Part shown: piece by piece, positions 57,500 through 64,000 of the stretch
Layout of the letters: every line of letters starts with the position of its first letter
Position numbering within the stretch: the stretch's first letter is position 1
Assembly (NCBI GenBank): GCA_007693435.1
Contig: REDO01000185.1
Span: 20,175 to 84,174 of the forward strand
From: Salinarimonadaceae bacterium
GTDB lineage: Bacteria > Pseudomonadota > Alphaproteobacteria > Rhizobiales > Beijerinckiaceae
Reading direction: 5' to 3'
Length of the DNA stretch: 64,000 bases
The notes under the pieces: model-generated
Databases searched by the model: none
The model's input: the letters and a program-made list of their open reading frames with translations, nothing else
Told to the model about the DNA's origin: nothing
Made by a program: the position numbers and the translations under genes

Positions 57500-58723
57500 A
57501 TGAGCGAGGAAACCTCCGAAGCCGATACGGGAAAGCTCGCCGACAACATCGCCTATTTCGCGCGCGCCCTGCGCGCGGCGGGTCTCCCCGTGGGGCCTGC
57601 GGCCATCGTCGACGCCGTCGAGGCTGTCGAGGCGGCGCGGATCGGGACGCGCGAGGATTTCTACTGGACGCTGCATGCCGTCTTCGTGAAGCGGCGCGAG
57701 CATCGCGCCGTCTTCGATCAGGCCTTCCGGCTGTTCTGGCGACGCCGGGCGCTGATCGAGAAGCTGATCGCGCAGATGTCGCCGACCGCCCCCGGCAAGG
57801 GGAAGGACGAGGACAAGCCGGAGGCGGGCGCCTCGCGCGTCGCCGAGGCTCTGCGTCCGCCCGGCGAGAAGCCGCCGCCGGACGAGCTGGAGGAGATCTT
57901 CTCCGCCAGGCTCACCATGTCCGACCGCGAGGTGCTTCGCGCGCGCGATTTCGCGCAGATGTCGGCGGCCGAGATCGCCCGCGCCAAGCGGCTGATCGCG
58001 GAGCTGCGCCTGCCGGCCGAGGAGGTCGCGACGCGGCGGTTCCGGCCCGATCCGTGCGGGGCGCGCATCGATTTGCGCCGCACCTTCCGGCGCTCGATCA
58101 GGATGGGCGGCGGGGCGATCGACCTCACCTTCGCGTCGCGCGTGACCCGCCATCCGCCCATCGTCGCGCTCGTCGACATTTCGGGCTCGATGGCCGAATA
58201 TTCGCGGCTGTTCCTGCATTTCCTGCACGCGATCGCCGAGAAGCGCCGGCGGGTCCACTCCTTCGTCTTCGCGACGCGCCTGACGAACGTCACGCGCGAA
58301 CTCACCAGGCGCGATCCCGACGAGGCGCTGGCGCTGGCGGGAAAGCGCGTCATGGACTGGGAGGGCGGCACGCGCATCGCGACCGCGCTTCGCGACTTCA
58401 ACCGCCTCTGGTCGCGGCGGGTGCTCTCGCAAGGGGCGGTGGTGCTGCTCTTCACCGACGGGCTGGAGCGCGATCTCGGCGCCGATCTCGCCTTTGAGAT
58501 GGACCGGCTCAAGCGCTCCTGCCGTCGCCTCGTCTGGCTCAATCCGCTCCTGCGATTCGACGCCTTCGAGCCCCGCGCCTCGGGCATTCGCGCGATGCTG
58601 CCGCATGTCCACGAATTCCGGGCGATCCACAACCTGCGCGCCATGGAGGAGCTGTGCGCCGCGCTCTCCGCCGAGCGCTCGGTCGAGGCCGATCCGCGCC
58701 GCTGGTTGAGGAACGCCGCCTGA
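57500..58723 (+). CDS. coxE: VWA domain protein CoxE
   Basis: The 407-residue protein pairs with CoxD in cofactor assembly. The N-terminal half is helical (LADNIAYFARALRAAGLPVG), the C-terminal half a VWA fold with MIDAS D-x-S-x-S in IVALVDISGSMAEYSRLFL, then FVFATRLTNVTRELTRRDPD and VVLLFTDGLERDLGADLAFE and the conserved RLVWLNPLLRFDAFEP. Length and motifs match the CoxE family. Tight spacing indicates co-translation with coxD. Confidence 0.9.
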   Translation: MSEETSEADTGKLADNIAYFARALRAAGLPVGPAAIVDAVEAVEAARIGTREDFYWTLHAVFVKRREHRAVFDQAFRLFWRRRALIEKLIAQMSPTAPGKGKDEDKPEAGASRVAEALRPPGEKPPPDELEEIFSARLTMSDREVLRARDFAQMSAAEIARAKRLIAELRLPAEEVATRRFRPDPCGARIDLRRTFRRSIRMGGGAIDLTFASRVTRHPPIVALVDISGSMAEYSRLFLHFLHAIAEKRRRVHSFVFATRLTNVTRELTRRDPDEALALAGKRVMDWEGGTRIATALRDFNRLWSRRVLSQGAVVLLFTDGLERDLGADLAFEMDRLKRSCRRLVWLNPLLRFDAFEPRASGIRAMLPHVHEFRAIHNLRAMEELCAALSAERSVEADPRRWLRNAA

Positions 58724-58762
58724 CGCGCCATTTCAGATGCAGGACATACCGGGAGGTCCGCC

Positions 58763-59089
58763 ATGATCGCCAATGACGACGACATTCTCAGGCAGGCCGA
58801 GGCGTGGACGCGCGCCGGGCGCGGCGTCGCGCTGGCGACCGTCGTCGAGACCTGGGGCTCGGCGCCGCGTCCGGTCGGCTCGCATCTCGTCATCGACGGG
58901 GAGGGCGATTTTCTCGGCTCCGTCTCCGGCGGCTGCGTCGAGGGCGCGGTGATATCGGAGGCGCTCGACGTCATCGCGGGCGGGGAGCCGAAGATGCTGG
59001 AATTCGGCGTCGCCGACGATACGGCATGGCGCGTCGGCCTCTCCTGCGGCGGTCGCATCAAGGTCTATGTCGAGCGTATCGACGCGTGA
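58763..59089 (+). CDS. XdhC/CoxF N-terminal domain protein
   Basis: A 108-residue protein equal to the XdhC_CoxI domain: ATVVETWGSAPRPVGSHLVI, FLGSVSGGCVEGAVISEAL, and GLSCGGRIKVYVERIDA. In full-length XdhC this domain binds and sulfurates the Mo cofactor, and the cysteines in SGGCVEG and LSCGG are the conserved pair. Here it ends before the Rossmann domain, which is encoded by the next gene. The separation is intact-looking, not a frameshift. Confidence 0.9.
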   Translation: MIANDDDILRQAEAWTRAGRGVALATVVETWGSAPRPVGSHLVIDGEGDFLGSVSGGCVEGAVISEALDVIAGGEPKMLEFGVADDTAWRVGLSCGGRIKVYVERIDA

Positions 59090-59124
59090 GGCGATAGCCA
59101 CCTCCAGACAAAGAGGCCCGGCCC

Positions 59125-59817
59125 GTGAAGCTCGAACATCTCGCCATCCTCAACGAAGAACGCGCCGCCCGCCGCGCCGTGGTGCTGGTCACCGATCTGG
59201 AGACCGGCGCGCAGCGCGTCGTGCGCGAGGCGCAGGCAGATTCCGATCCGGCGGCGGAGCTCATCGAGGCGCGGTTGCGCTCGGGCAAATCCGGACCGGC
59301 CGAGATCGAGGGGCGCGCGCATTTCCTCACGGTGCAGACGCCGCCGGTGAAGATCGTCGTCGTCGGCGCGGTGCATATCAGCCAGGCTTTCGCGCCGATG
59401 GCGAAGCTCGCGGGCTTCGATTGCGTCATCGTCGATCCGCGCACGGCCTTCGCCTCGCCGGAGCGCTTTCCGGGTGTGCCGGTCTTCGCCGAATGGCCCG
59501 ACGAGGCGCTGCCGCGCATCGGGCTCGACGGCTACACGGCCTTCGTCGCGCTGACCCACGATCCCAAGATCGACGACCCGGCGCTCGACGCGGCGCTTCG
59601 CGCGGGCTGTTTCTATATCGGCGCGCTCGGCTCGAAGAAGACGCATGCGCGGCGCGTGGAGCGGCTGACGGATGCGGGCTTCACGGAGGCCGACATCGCG
59701 CGCATCCATGCGCCGGTCGGGCTCGATATCGGCGCGGTGAGCCCGGCGGAGATCGGCGTGGCGATCCTGGCTGAAATCATCGGCGTTCTGCGCCGGGAGA
59801 GGCGGCGACGCGCATGA
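59125..59817 (+). CDS. XdhC/CoxF Rossmann domain protein
   Basis: The 230-residue companion of the preceding gene: a short N-terminal part (KLEHLAILNEERAARRAVVL), then the XdhC_C Rossmann fold with VKIVVVGAVHISQAFAPMAK, DCVIVDPRTAFASPERFPGV, FVALTHDPKIDDPALDAAL and FYIGALGSKKTHARRVERL, ending in SPAEIGVAILAEIIGVLR. Likely inserts molybdenum cofactor into CoxL. GTG/ATG overlap ATGA with the next frame. Confidence 0.9.
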   Translation: MKLEHLAILNEERAARRAVVLVTDLETGAQRVVREAQADSDPAAELIEARLRSGKSGPAEIEGRAHFLTVQTPPVKIVVVGAVHISQAFAPMAKLAGFDCVIVDPRTAFASPERFPGVPVFAEWPDEALPRIGLDGYTAFVALTHDPKIDDPALDAALRAGCFYIGALGSKKTHARRVERLTDAGFTEADIARIHAPVGLDIGAVSPAEIGVAILAEIIGVLRRERRRRA

Positions 59818-60845
59818 AGTTCGGCCCGCTCCCGCCGCAGGACGCGATCGGCGCCATGGCCGCGCACAGCCTGCGCGCGCCGGGCCTGTCGATCCGCAAG
59901 GGCGAGACGATCACGGAGGATCACGCGCGCCTGCTGCGCGAGGCGGGGATCGCAGAGATCGTCGCGGTGCGGCTCGAGGCCGGCGACGTGCCCGAGAACG
60001 AGGCCGCCTCGCTGCTGGCGCAGGCGAGCGCCGGGGAGGGCGTGCGCGTCGAGCCGCCGTTCACGGGGCGCGCCAACCTCTTCGCAGAACGCCCCGGTGT
60101 GCTGATCGTCGAAAAATCGGCGATCGACCGCGTGAACATGGTCGACGAGGCGATCACCTTCGCGACGCTGGCGCGATTCAAGCCGGTGGTCGCCGGCGAG
60201 ATGGTCGCGACCGTCAAGATCATCACCTACGCCATCGGCGAGGGGCGCCTCGCGCAGGCGATTGAGGTGGCGCGCGCAGCGTCGGGCGCGGTGCGCGTCG
60301 CGCCCTACAGGCTCGCGCGCGTCGGAATCGCCTCGACGCTCACGCCGGCGCTCAAGCCCTCAATCGTCGAGAAGACGCTGCGCATCCTCGGCGAACGGCT
60401 CGCGCCCACGGGCGCGCGGGTCGTCGCGGAGACGCGGACGCCGCACGAGGCGCAAGCGCTCGCCGCCGAGATCGAGCGGCTCGCCGCCGGCGAGGCCGAG
60501 ATCATTCTCGTCTTCGGCGCCTCCGCCGTCAGCGACCGGCGCGACGTCATTCCCGCCGCGATCGAGGCCGTGGGCGGCGAGGTCGAGCATCTGGGCATGC
60601 CCGTCGATCCCGGCAACCTGCTGCTGATCGGACGCATCGCCGGAAAGCCCGTGATCGGCGCGCCGGGCTGCGCCCGCAGCCCCCGCGAGAACGGCTTCGA
60701 CTGGATCCTCCACCGCATGCTCGCCGGGCTCCCGGTGACCCGCGCCGATATTATGGGCATGGGCGTCGGCGGCCTCCTCATGGAGATCGTCTCGCGGCCC
60801 CAGCCGCGCTCCGGCGAGCCGAGCGGCGAGGAGCCGGGGCCTTGA
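59814..60845 (+). CDS. MoeA/MoaB-like molybdopterin-binding protein
   Basis: The 343-residue protein has an N-terminal domain beginning FGPLPPQDAIGAMAAHSLRA with GETITEDHARLLREAGIAEI and a C-terminal MoCF-biosynth/MoaB fold with AEIILVFGASAVSDRRDVIP, VEHLGMPVDPGNLLLIGRIA and GKPVIGAPGCARSPRENGFD. Such proteins accompany form II hydroxylases and may prepare or cytidylate the cofactor with the following MocA-like enzyme. Starts inside the previous stop (ATGA); its stop overlaps the next TTG. Confidence 0.88.
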   Translation: MKFGPLPPQDAIGAMAAHSLRAPGLSIRKGETITEDHARLLREAGIAEIVAVRLEAGDVPENEAASLLAQASAGEGVRVEPPFTGRANLFAERPGVLIVEKSAIDRVNMVDEAITFATLARFKPVVAGEMVATVKIITYAIGEGRLAQAIEVARAASGAVRVAPYRLARVGIASTLTPALKPSIVEKTLRILGERLAPTGARVVAETRTPHEAQALAAEIERLAAGEAEIILVFGASAVSDRRDVIPAAIEAVGGEVEHLGMPVDPGNLLLIGRIAGKPVIGAPGCARSPRENGFDWILHRMLAGLPVTRADIMGMGVGGLLMEIVSRPQPRSGEPSGEEPGP

Positions 60846-61435
60846 GGACGGACGTCAACGTCGCCGCGATCGTGCTCGCGGCCGGGCTCGGCTCGCGCTT
60901 CGGCGACGCGCTGAAGCCGCTGGCGCCGTTTCGCGGCGAGGCGATGGTGCGCCATGTCTGCCGCGCCGCGCTCGCCTCGAAGGCGCGGCCCGTGCTGGTC
61001 GTTATCGGCCATCGCGGCGCCGAGGTGGCGGGCGCGCTCGAAGGACTCGACGTCCGGCTCGTCGAGAGCCCCGACTACGCCCAAGGCCTCTCGCGCTCGC
61101 TCCAGGCGGGCTTCGCCGCGCTCCCGGCCGACGCAAGCGGCGCCCTCATCCTCCTCGCCGACATGCCGCTCGTGGAGGCGACCACCCTCGACGCCCTGAT
61201 CGCCGCCTTCGCCCGCGCGCCGGTGGCTCCGGCGGTCGTTCCCGTCCACGAGGGACGACGCGGCAACCCGGCGCTCCTGTCGCGCGCGCTGACGCCGGAG
61301 ATCATGCGGCTCACGGGCGACCACGGGGCGGGGGGGCTGCTGCGCGGACGGGCGGGCGTGGTGGAGGTTGAGGCGGGGAGCGGGGGGATTTTTGTGGATG
61401 CGGATACGCCGGGGGATTTGGCGGGGTTGGGGTGA
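60842..61435 (+). CDS. MocA-like molybdenum cofactor nucleotidyltransferase
   Basis: The 197-residue NTP-transferase begins at TTG 60842, overlapping the upstream stop as TTGA. Motifs: AAIVLAAGLGSRFGDALKPL (nucleotide binding, signature GGxSxRxG-like), VVIGHRGAEVAGALEGLDVR, ALILLADMPLVEATTLDALI, RRGNPALLSRALTPEIMRL and the final FVDADTPGDLAGL. MocA makes molybdopterin cytosine dinucleotide, the form used by CO dehydrogenase-type enzymes. In some bacteria this domain is fused to the MoeA-like partner; here they are coupled genes. Confidence 0.9.
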   Translation: MRTDVNVAAIVLAAGLGSRFGDALKPLAPFRGEAMVRHVCRAALASKARPVLVVIGHRGAEVAGALEGLDVRLVESPDYAQGLSRSLQAGFAALPADASGALILLADMPLVEATTLDALIAAFARAPVAPAVVPVHEGRRGNPALLSRALTPEIMRLTGDHGAGGLLRGRAGVVEVEAGSGGIFVDADTPGDLAGLG

Positions 61436-61592
61436 GGATCAGTCAGTTTAGCGTTCCAAAAATTGCTTAACCAGATAAATAGCAATCAAAAATAGCTTTT
61501 CTTTCGTTGCGCCGCTTGAGATATCCGGCAAGAAGACCTAGCTTTCTAGAGGTCGGCTTGGGCAGCTGACGGGACGAACGGAGGCCGTCATC

Positions 61593-61820
61593 GTGATCAT
61601 GCAGTTTCTCCAGCGCGACCCCAGCGGCGCGTTGCCCGAGACCGAGGCCGAGAAGCTGGCGCGTGTCGCGTATGAGCGCGCGCTGATCGAAGAGGCTCGC
61701 GCCGATCTTGACGCCGGTCGCGTCGTCCGCGGCGACGAGGCTGAGGCGGCCTTGGAAGCTTTCGTCAGGGGCGAACCCCTGCAGATTCCGGACGCCAAGG
61801 CGTCGCCGCGCCCCCGCTGA
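61593..61820 (+). CDS. ParD-like antitoxin
   Basis: A 75-residue protein, with ETEAEKLARVAYERALIEEA and RADLDAGRVVRGDEAEAALE, the helical pattern of small antitoxins of the ParD/RHH-partner class. It is followed after two bases by a ParE-like toxin frame, the normal order. GTG at 61593 sits eight bases after GGAGG; ATG 61599 is the alternative. Upstream 150 bases are AT-rich and probably hold the autoregulated operator. Confidence 0.72.
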   Translation: MIMQFLQRDPSGALPETEAEKLARVAYERALIEEARADLDAGRVVRGDEAEAALEAFVRGEPLQIPDAKASPRPR

Positions 61821-61822
61821 CG

Positions 61823-62143
61823 ATGCCGAAACCCATATTTACCCACTCAGCGCTGCGCGATCTCGACGCGGTGCGGAGATGGCTGACGCAAATCGGCGCC
61901 GGAGACCGGGCCGCGAAGAAGCGTCGCGACATCGCTTCCGCGATTCGCGAGATCGGCGAAGCGCCGCACCGATGGCCGGACAGCCGCGATCACCCGGGCG
62001 TCAAGGAACGGCATGAATCACCGGGCACATGTCGTCATCTTCTCAGTGATTTTTTCAATCCGTTCTCGAATTCGTCGCAAATATTCTGCGAAAGATATCG
62101 TATAATCTGTCAATCGACCGCGCTTTCCTGCTTTTATCATTAA
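61823..62143 (+). pseudogene. ParE/RelE-type toxin with disrupted C-terminus
   Basis: The first 65 residues match ParE-family toxins: KPIFTHSALRDLDAVRRWLT, AIREIGEAPHRWPDSRDHPG and VKERHE. After that the family expects a GHxVIFxV strand. That strand is only found in other frames (ITGH, then HVVIFSV around 62,020-62,050), so at least two small indels have broken it, and the frame then runs into AT-rich DNA ending STALSCFYH. Probably inactive; toxin loss would leave a solitary antitoxin. Confidence 0.6.
62018..62140 (-). CDS. Short 40-residue frame coupled to the 533-residue gene
   Basis: The ATG at 62140 overlaps the TAA of the upstream large gene as TAATG, a typical operon junction. The product MIKAGKRGRLTDYTISFAEY then LRRIRERIEKITEKMTTCAR is basic and helical and ends at the boundary with the toxin remnant. 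It may be a true small partner or the N-terminal stub of a longer gene lost at the junction. The track frame from 62200 is in the same phase but overlaps the neighbour. Confidence 0.4.
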   Translation of the reverse strand: MIKAGKRGRLTDYTISFAEYLRRIRERIEKITEKMTTCAR

Positions 62144-63929
62144 AAATTCAAGTGTTTTCCACAATGCCCTATCACAATTAATTTTTCGCTCGGCAGCCAC
62201 TCAAAGTGAATCCGAAGTGTCTCGGCATAGCTATCTTTTACGCCAAGTTTTAAGTGTTTTTCCATAAGAATATCGACATCTTTATAGCGGAAGGTTCGTC
62301 TTTTTCTCCCTTCGGCGCTGATTGTCTCTGATTCTTTCGCTGCGAATACATTTCTGCCGAATCGGCCCTTGGCCTGTTGATCGCCTTTACCTGCGACGAT
62401 ATCCAACCAATATTCTTCCGCAAGTGATTTCAAAATCTGCAGGGCTTTTGCTCCGTGTTGGAATCCTCCACGATCACTCTCTTTTGCTGACGAGTAGGCT
62501 GTATCGAGTACCGCAACGCGATCAGAGTACAAAGCATCGATGATGAATAGAGCTTGCTCGAGGGACGGATTTCCCTTCAGTAGTTCACGAAATGCCTGAG
62601 CGAAGTGCGTCGATAGTCTGTCTCCCGATGCCTCATTAATAGGCTTCGATTGAGCAGAACTGAGGTTGTATTTGAGGGATTCGTTCTCAGCTGAAATGCG
62701 ATCCAGATTGGCATCCCTAGCCTCAATATCAGACCGTGCGTTTTCAAGTTCACGGTCCTTCGCCACCAACTGATCAGAGGCTTCTTGTAGGAGTTCCTCG
62801 TACACTGCTGTATCCACAGTACCGCTCGCGGCAGAGACTGCTTTTTGAAGCCTCTCGCGAAGAATCGCCTCGCGCACAATCTCGTTGGAAATGTGTCGCC
62901 AAGAGTGGGGTAGATTGGTGTGGTGCGTGACGATGGCTAATATCTCGGACTCGATCGCCACGCCTGCTTCGACAAGCTCGGCCAACCGATCAGGAGTGAA
63001 AAGAGTGGTCTTACAAAATCCTCCACTTTCAGTCATTCGATATGGAGAAATGATGTTGATTGCGCCACCGTAGGCGGAATATCTGCGGCCAAGAATGTGC
63101 TCTAGCCGATAAGTATCAACATGTTTTGGGATCTCGATAACTTGAGCTAAGCCGACTAAAACCGACCTAAGCCGTTCGGGTGCGACGGGAAAACTGCCTT
63201 CTCGATCACAGCTGATTTCAACAATTGGATGATGGCGGTCTATGCGCTCGATCTCGTATTCGAATGCCTTTGCGTTTTCCTCAGTCAATTGAATGATGGA
63301 AAGCCCCGGGGTATGCCTTGATGGCCCGCATCGACCGATAATGTTTTCGACAATACGAGGCCTTGTCACTTGTATCGGGTCTGTGACCTTTGCGCTTATT
63401 TCATCTGTTCGGAGCAGAACAGAACAGAAAATTTCCTGATCGGGCGCTGCTTGCTTCAGCCCGATCTCTGTCACCCATCTACGCCCCGGAACCCCAGGCT
63501 GACCATGGGCTAATCTGGCATTAAAGTGGTAAGGAAAAATTGGGTGTCCGTGATCATCAACGGTCGCCAATGAGCTTAGAGATGCACCGTCAGTAAAGCG
63601 TAAATCCTTAATCCCGACTTCTAGCCGCGCTGGATCCACGTAAAATTTTCGAGGAGCCCCAACCCATGATGCAATTTGAGCAATAACATCAGAAAATCCT
63701 GAAGACGGTTTCAGTAAAAAGCTGTTTGCGTATACGAGCATATAAATCTCTTAGTTTTTTCTCTCAACTTCCTATGCTCTGAAATCAAGCAATGCGAAAA
63801 ACCATACAAATAATCGAAAGGGTCTACCGAGTTGTTCGCATTCTGGGCGGCGGCACGAAATCATGGTAGCCCCGAATCGATCGATTATATGAGTCGTAAA
63901 TATACTGTACATGCCTTTTGTAATGGCAT
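62040..63929. other. AT-rich segment, probable horizontally acquired insert
   Basis: Base composition drops well below the surrounding high-GC DNA, with long A/T runs between and within genes and A/T third positions. It begins inside the ParE-like frame and ends just before the GC-rich 3' end of the next gene near 63,930. No integrase, transposase, tRNA or flanking direct repeat was recognised. The last 188 bases (63742-63929) hold no gene that I can see and should contain the promoter of the 533-residue gene. Confidence 0.6.
62140..63741 (-). CDS. Unrecognised 533-residue coiled-coil protein, possibly defence-related
   Basis: I cannot assign a family with confidence. Residues 1-280 form a globular part (LVYANSFLLKPSSGFSDVIA, FPYHFNARLAHGQPGVPGRR, DPIQVTRPRIVENIIGRCG, RRYSAYGGAINIISPYRMTE). 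About 290-370 is a coiled coil (YEELLQEASDQLVAKDRELE; DANLDRISAENESLKYNLSS). The C-terminal 150 residues end RIHFEWLPSEKLIVIGHCGK HL-type, a compact beta-rich end. No membrane segment or signal. It sits in AT-rich DNA beside toxin-antitoxin remnants and is coupled to a short second frame. Codon use differs strongly from the neighbours. Confidence 0.8.
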   Translation of the reverse strand: MLVYANSFLLKPSSGFSDVIAQIASWVGAPRKFYVDPARLEVGIKDLRFTDGASLSSLATVDDHGHPIFPYHFNARLAHGQPGVPGRRWVTEIGLKQAAPDQEIFCSVLLRTDEISAKVTDPIQVTRPRIVENIIGRCGPSRHTPGLSIIQLTEENAKAFEYEIERIDRHHPIVEISCDREGSFPVAPERLRSVLVGLAQVIEIPKHVDTYRLEHILGRRYSAYGGAINIISPYRMTESGGFCKTTLFTPDRLAELVEAGVAIESEILAIVTHHTNLPHSWRHISNEIVREAILRERLQKAVSAASGTVDTAVYEELLQEASDQLVAKDRELENARSDIEARDANLDRISAENESLKYNLSSAQSKPINEASGDRLSTHFAQAFRELLKGNPSLEQALFIIDALYSDRVAVLDTAYSSAKESDRGGFQHGAKALQILKSLAEEYWLDIVAGKGDQQAKGRFGRNVFAAKESETISAEGRKRRTFRYKDVDILMEKHLKLGVKDSYAETLRIHFEWLPSEKLIVIGHCGKHLNF

Positions 63930-64000
63930 CTAGATTCCCGCCAGCTCCACCGGCGCGAATTGCGTCGTTTCCGTCGTGAACGACACCTCCTCCACCGCCA
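63930..64000 (-). CDS. 3' end of an unidentified minus-strand gene
   Basis: Reading from the window edge on the minus strand gives AVEEVSFTTETTQFAPVELAGI and a TAG at 63930-63932. Composition returns to high GC, so this is probably the resident chromosome beyond the insert. Too short to identify. Confidence 0.5.
   Translation of the reverse strand, partial: AVEEVSFTTETTQFAPVELAGI

Overview
The window is high-GC DNA with dense coding on both strands and reads as chromosome of an alphaproteobacterium, most likely Hyphomicrobiales (Rhizobiales). Evidence seen in the sequence: the pal-cpoB-tilS-ftsH-glmM block, alphaproteobacterial serC-serA with a serC-type leader, CtrA-like TTAA-N7-TTAA and LexA-like GTTC-N7-GTTC sites, Omp25-type outer membrane proteins, a phasin, and a SigF/NrsF-controlled bufferin operon. 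The genus cannot be read from the sequence.

Layout. 1-7 kb: lemA (cut by the window edge), then pal, cpoB, tilS, ftsH and glmM (cell-envelope integrity, tRNA-Ile2 modification, membrane proteolysis, peptidoglycan precursor). 7-10 kb: three tandem outer-membrane beta-barrel genes, two behind CtrA-like boxes. 10-14 kb: serC and serA (serine synthesis) and a glutathionyl-hydroquinone reductase. 14-21 kb, mostly minus strand: plsC, rimI, tsaB, a RutE-like nitroreductase, an Nfu Fe-S scaffold, infC with an AUU start, and a large MscS-type channel. 21-23 kb: a small internally deleted transposon relic, a single-domain response regulator, a PAS-type sensor-like protein and a phasin. 23-34.7 kb: DD-carboxypeptidase with SPOR tail, DnaJ-domain membrane protein, VWA protein, methyltransferase, gloB, DUF985 cupin, panC, ettA, isovaleryl-CoA dehydrogenase, a cell-wall amidase-like protein and two DUF genes. 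34.7-43.7 kb: rhodanese, M20 carbamoyl-amino-acid hydrolase, YugP-type protease, isobutyryl-CoA dehydrogenase, EamA and YihY membrane proteins, an AT-richer WD40 protein, a TPR protein, rpmJ and ssb.

43.7-47.6 kb is the clearest functional module: a four-gene bufferin operon (bufA precursor, bufB DUF692 oxidase, bufC DUF2063 partner, doxX) facing an ECF sigma factor and its NrsF-type membrane anti-sigma factor. Both sides carry a GTAACG-N16-CGAA promoter, so the sigma factor probably drives itself and the metal-binding peptide operon. 47.6-52.1 kb holds a P1 peptidase, ccdA, an orphan branched-chain amino-acid type binding protein, a RutF-like flavin reductase and an enol-lactonase-like hydrolase. 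52.7-61.4 kb is a complete molybdenum hydroxylase cluster of the form II CO-dehydrogenase type (coxS-coxL-coxM order, AYRGAGR motif) with coxD, coxE, a split XdhC/CoxF, a MoeA/MoaB-like protein and a MocA-like nucleotidyltransferase in overlapping frames.

From about 61.4 kb the character changes: a ParD-like antitoxin, a ParE-like toxin whose C-terminus is disrupted, and then an AT-rich insert with an unrecognised 533-residue coiled-coil protein coupled by TAATG to a very short second frame. This is the best candidate for an undescribed, possibly mobile or defence-related locus. The window ends in the 3' end of another minus-strand gene.
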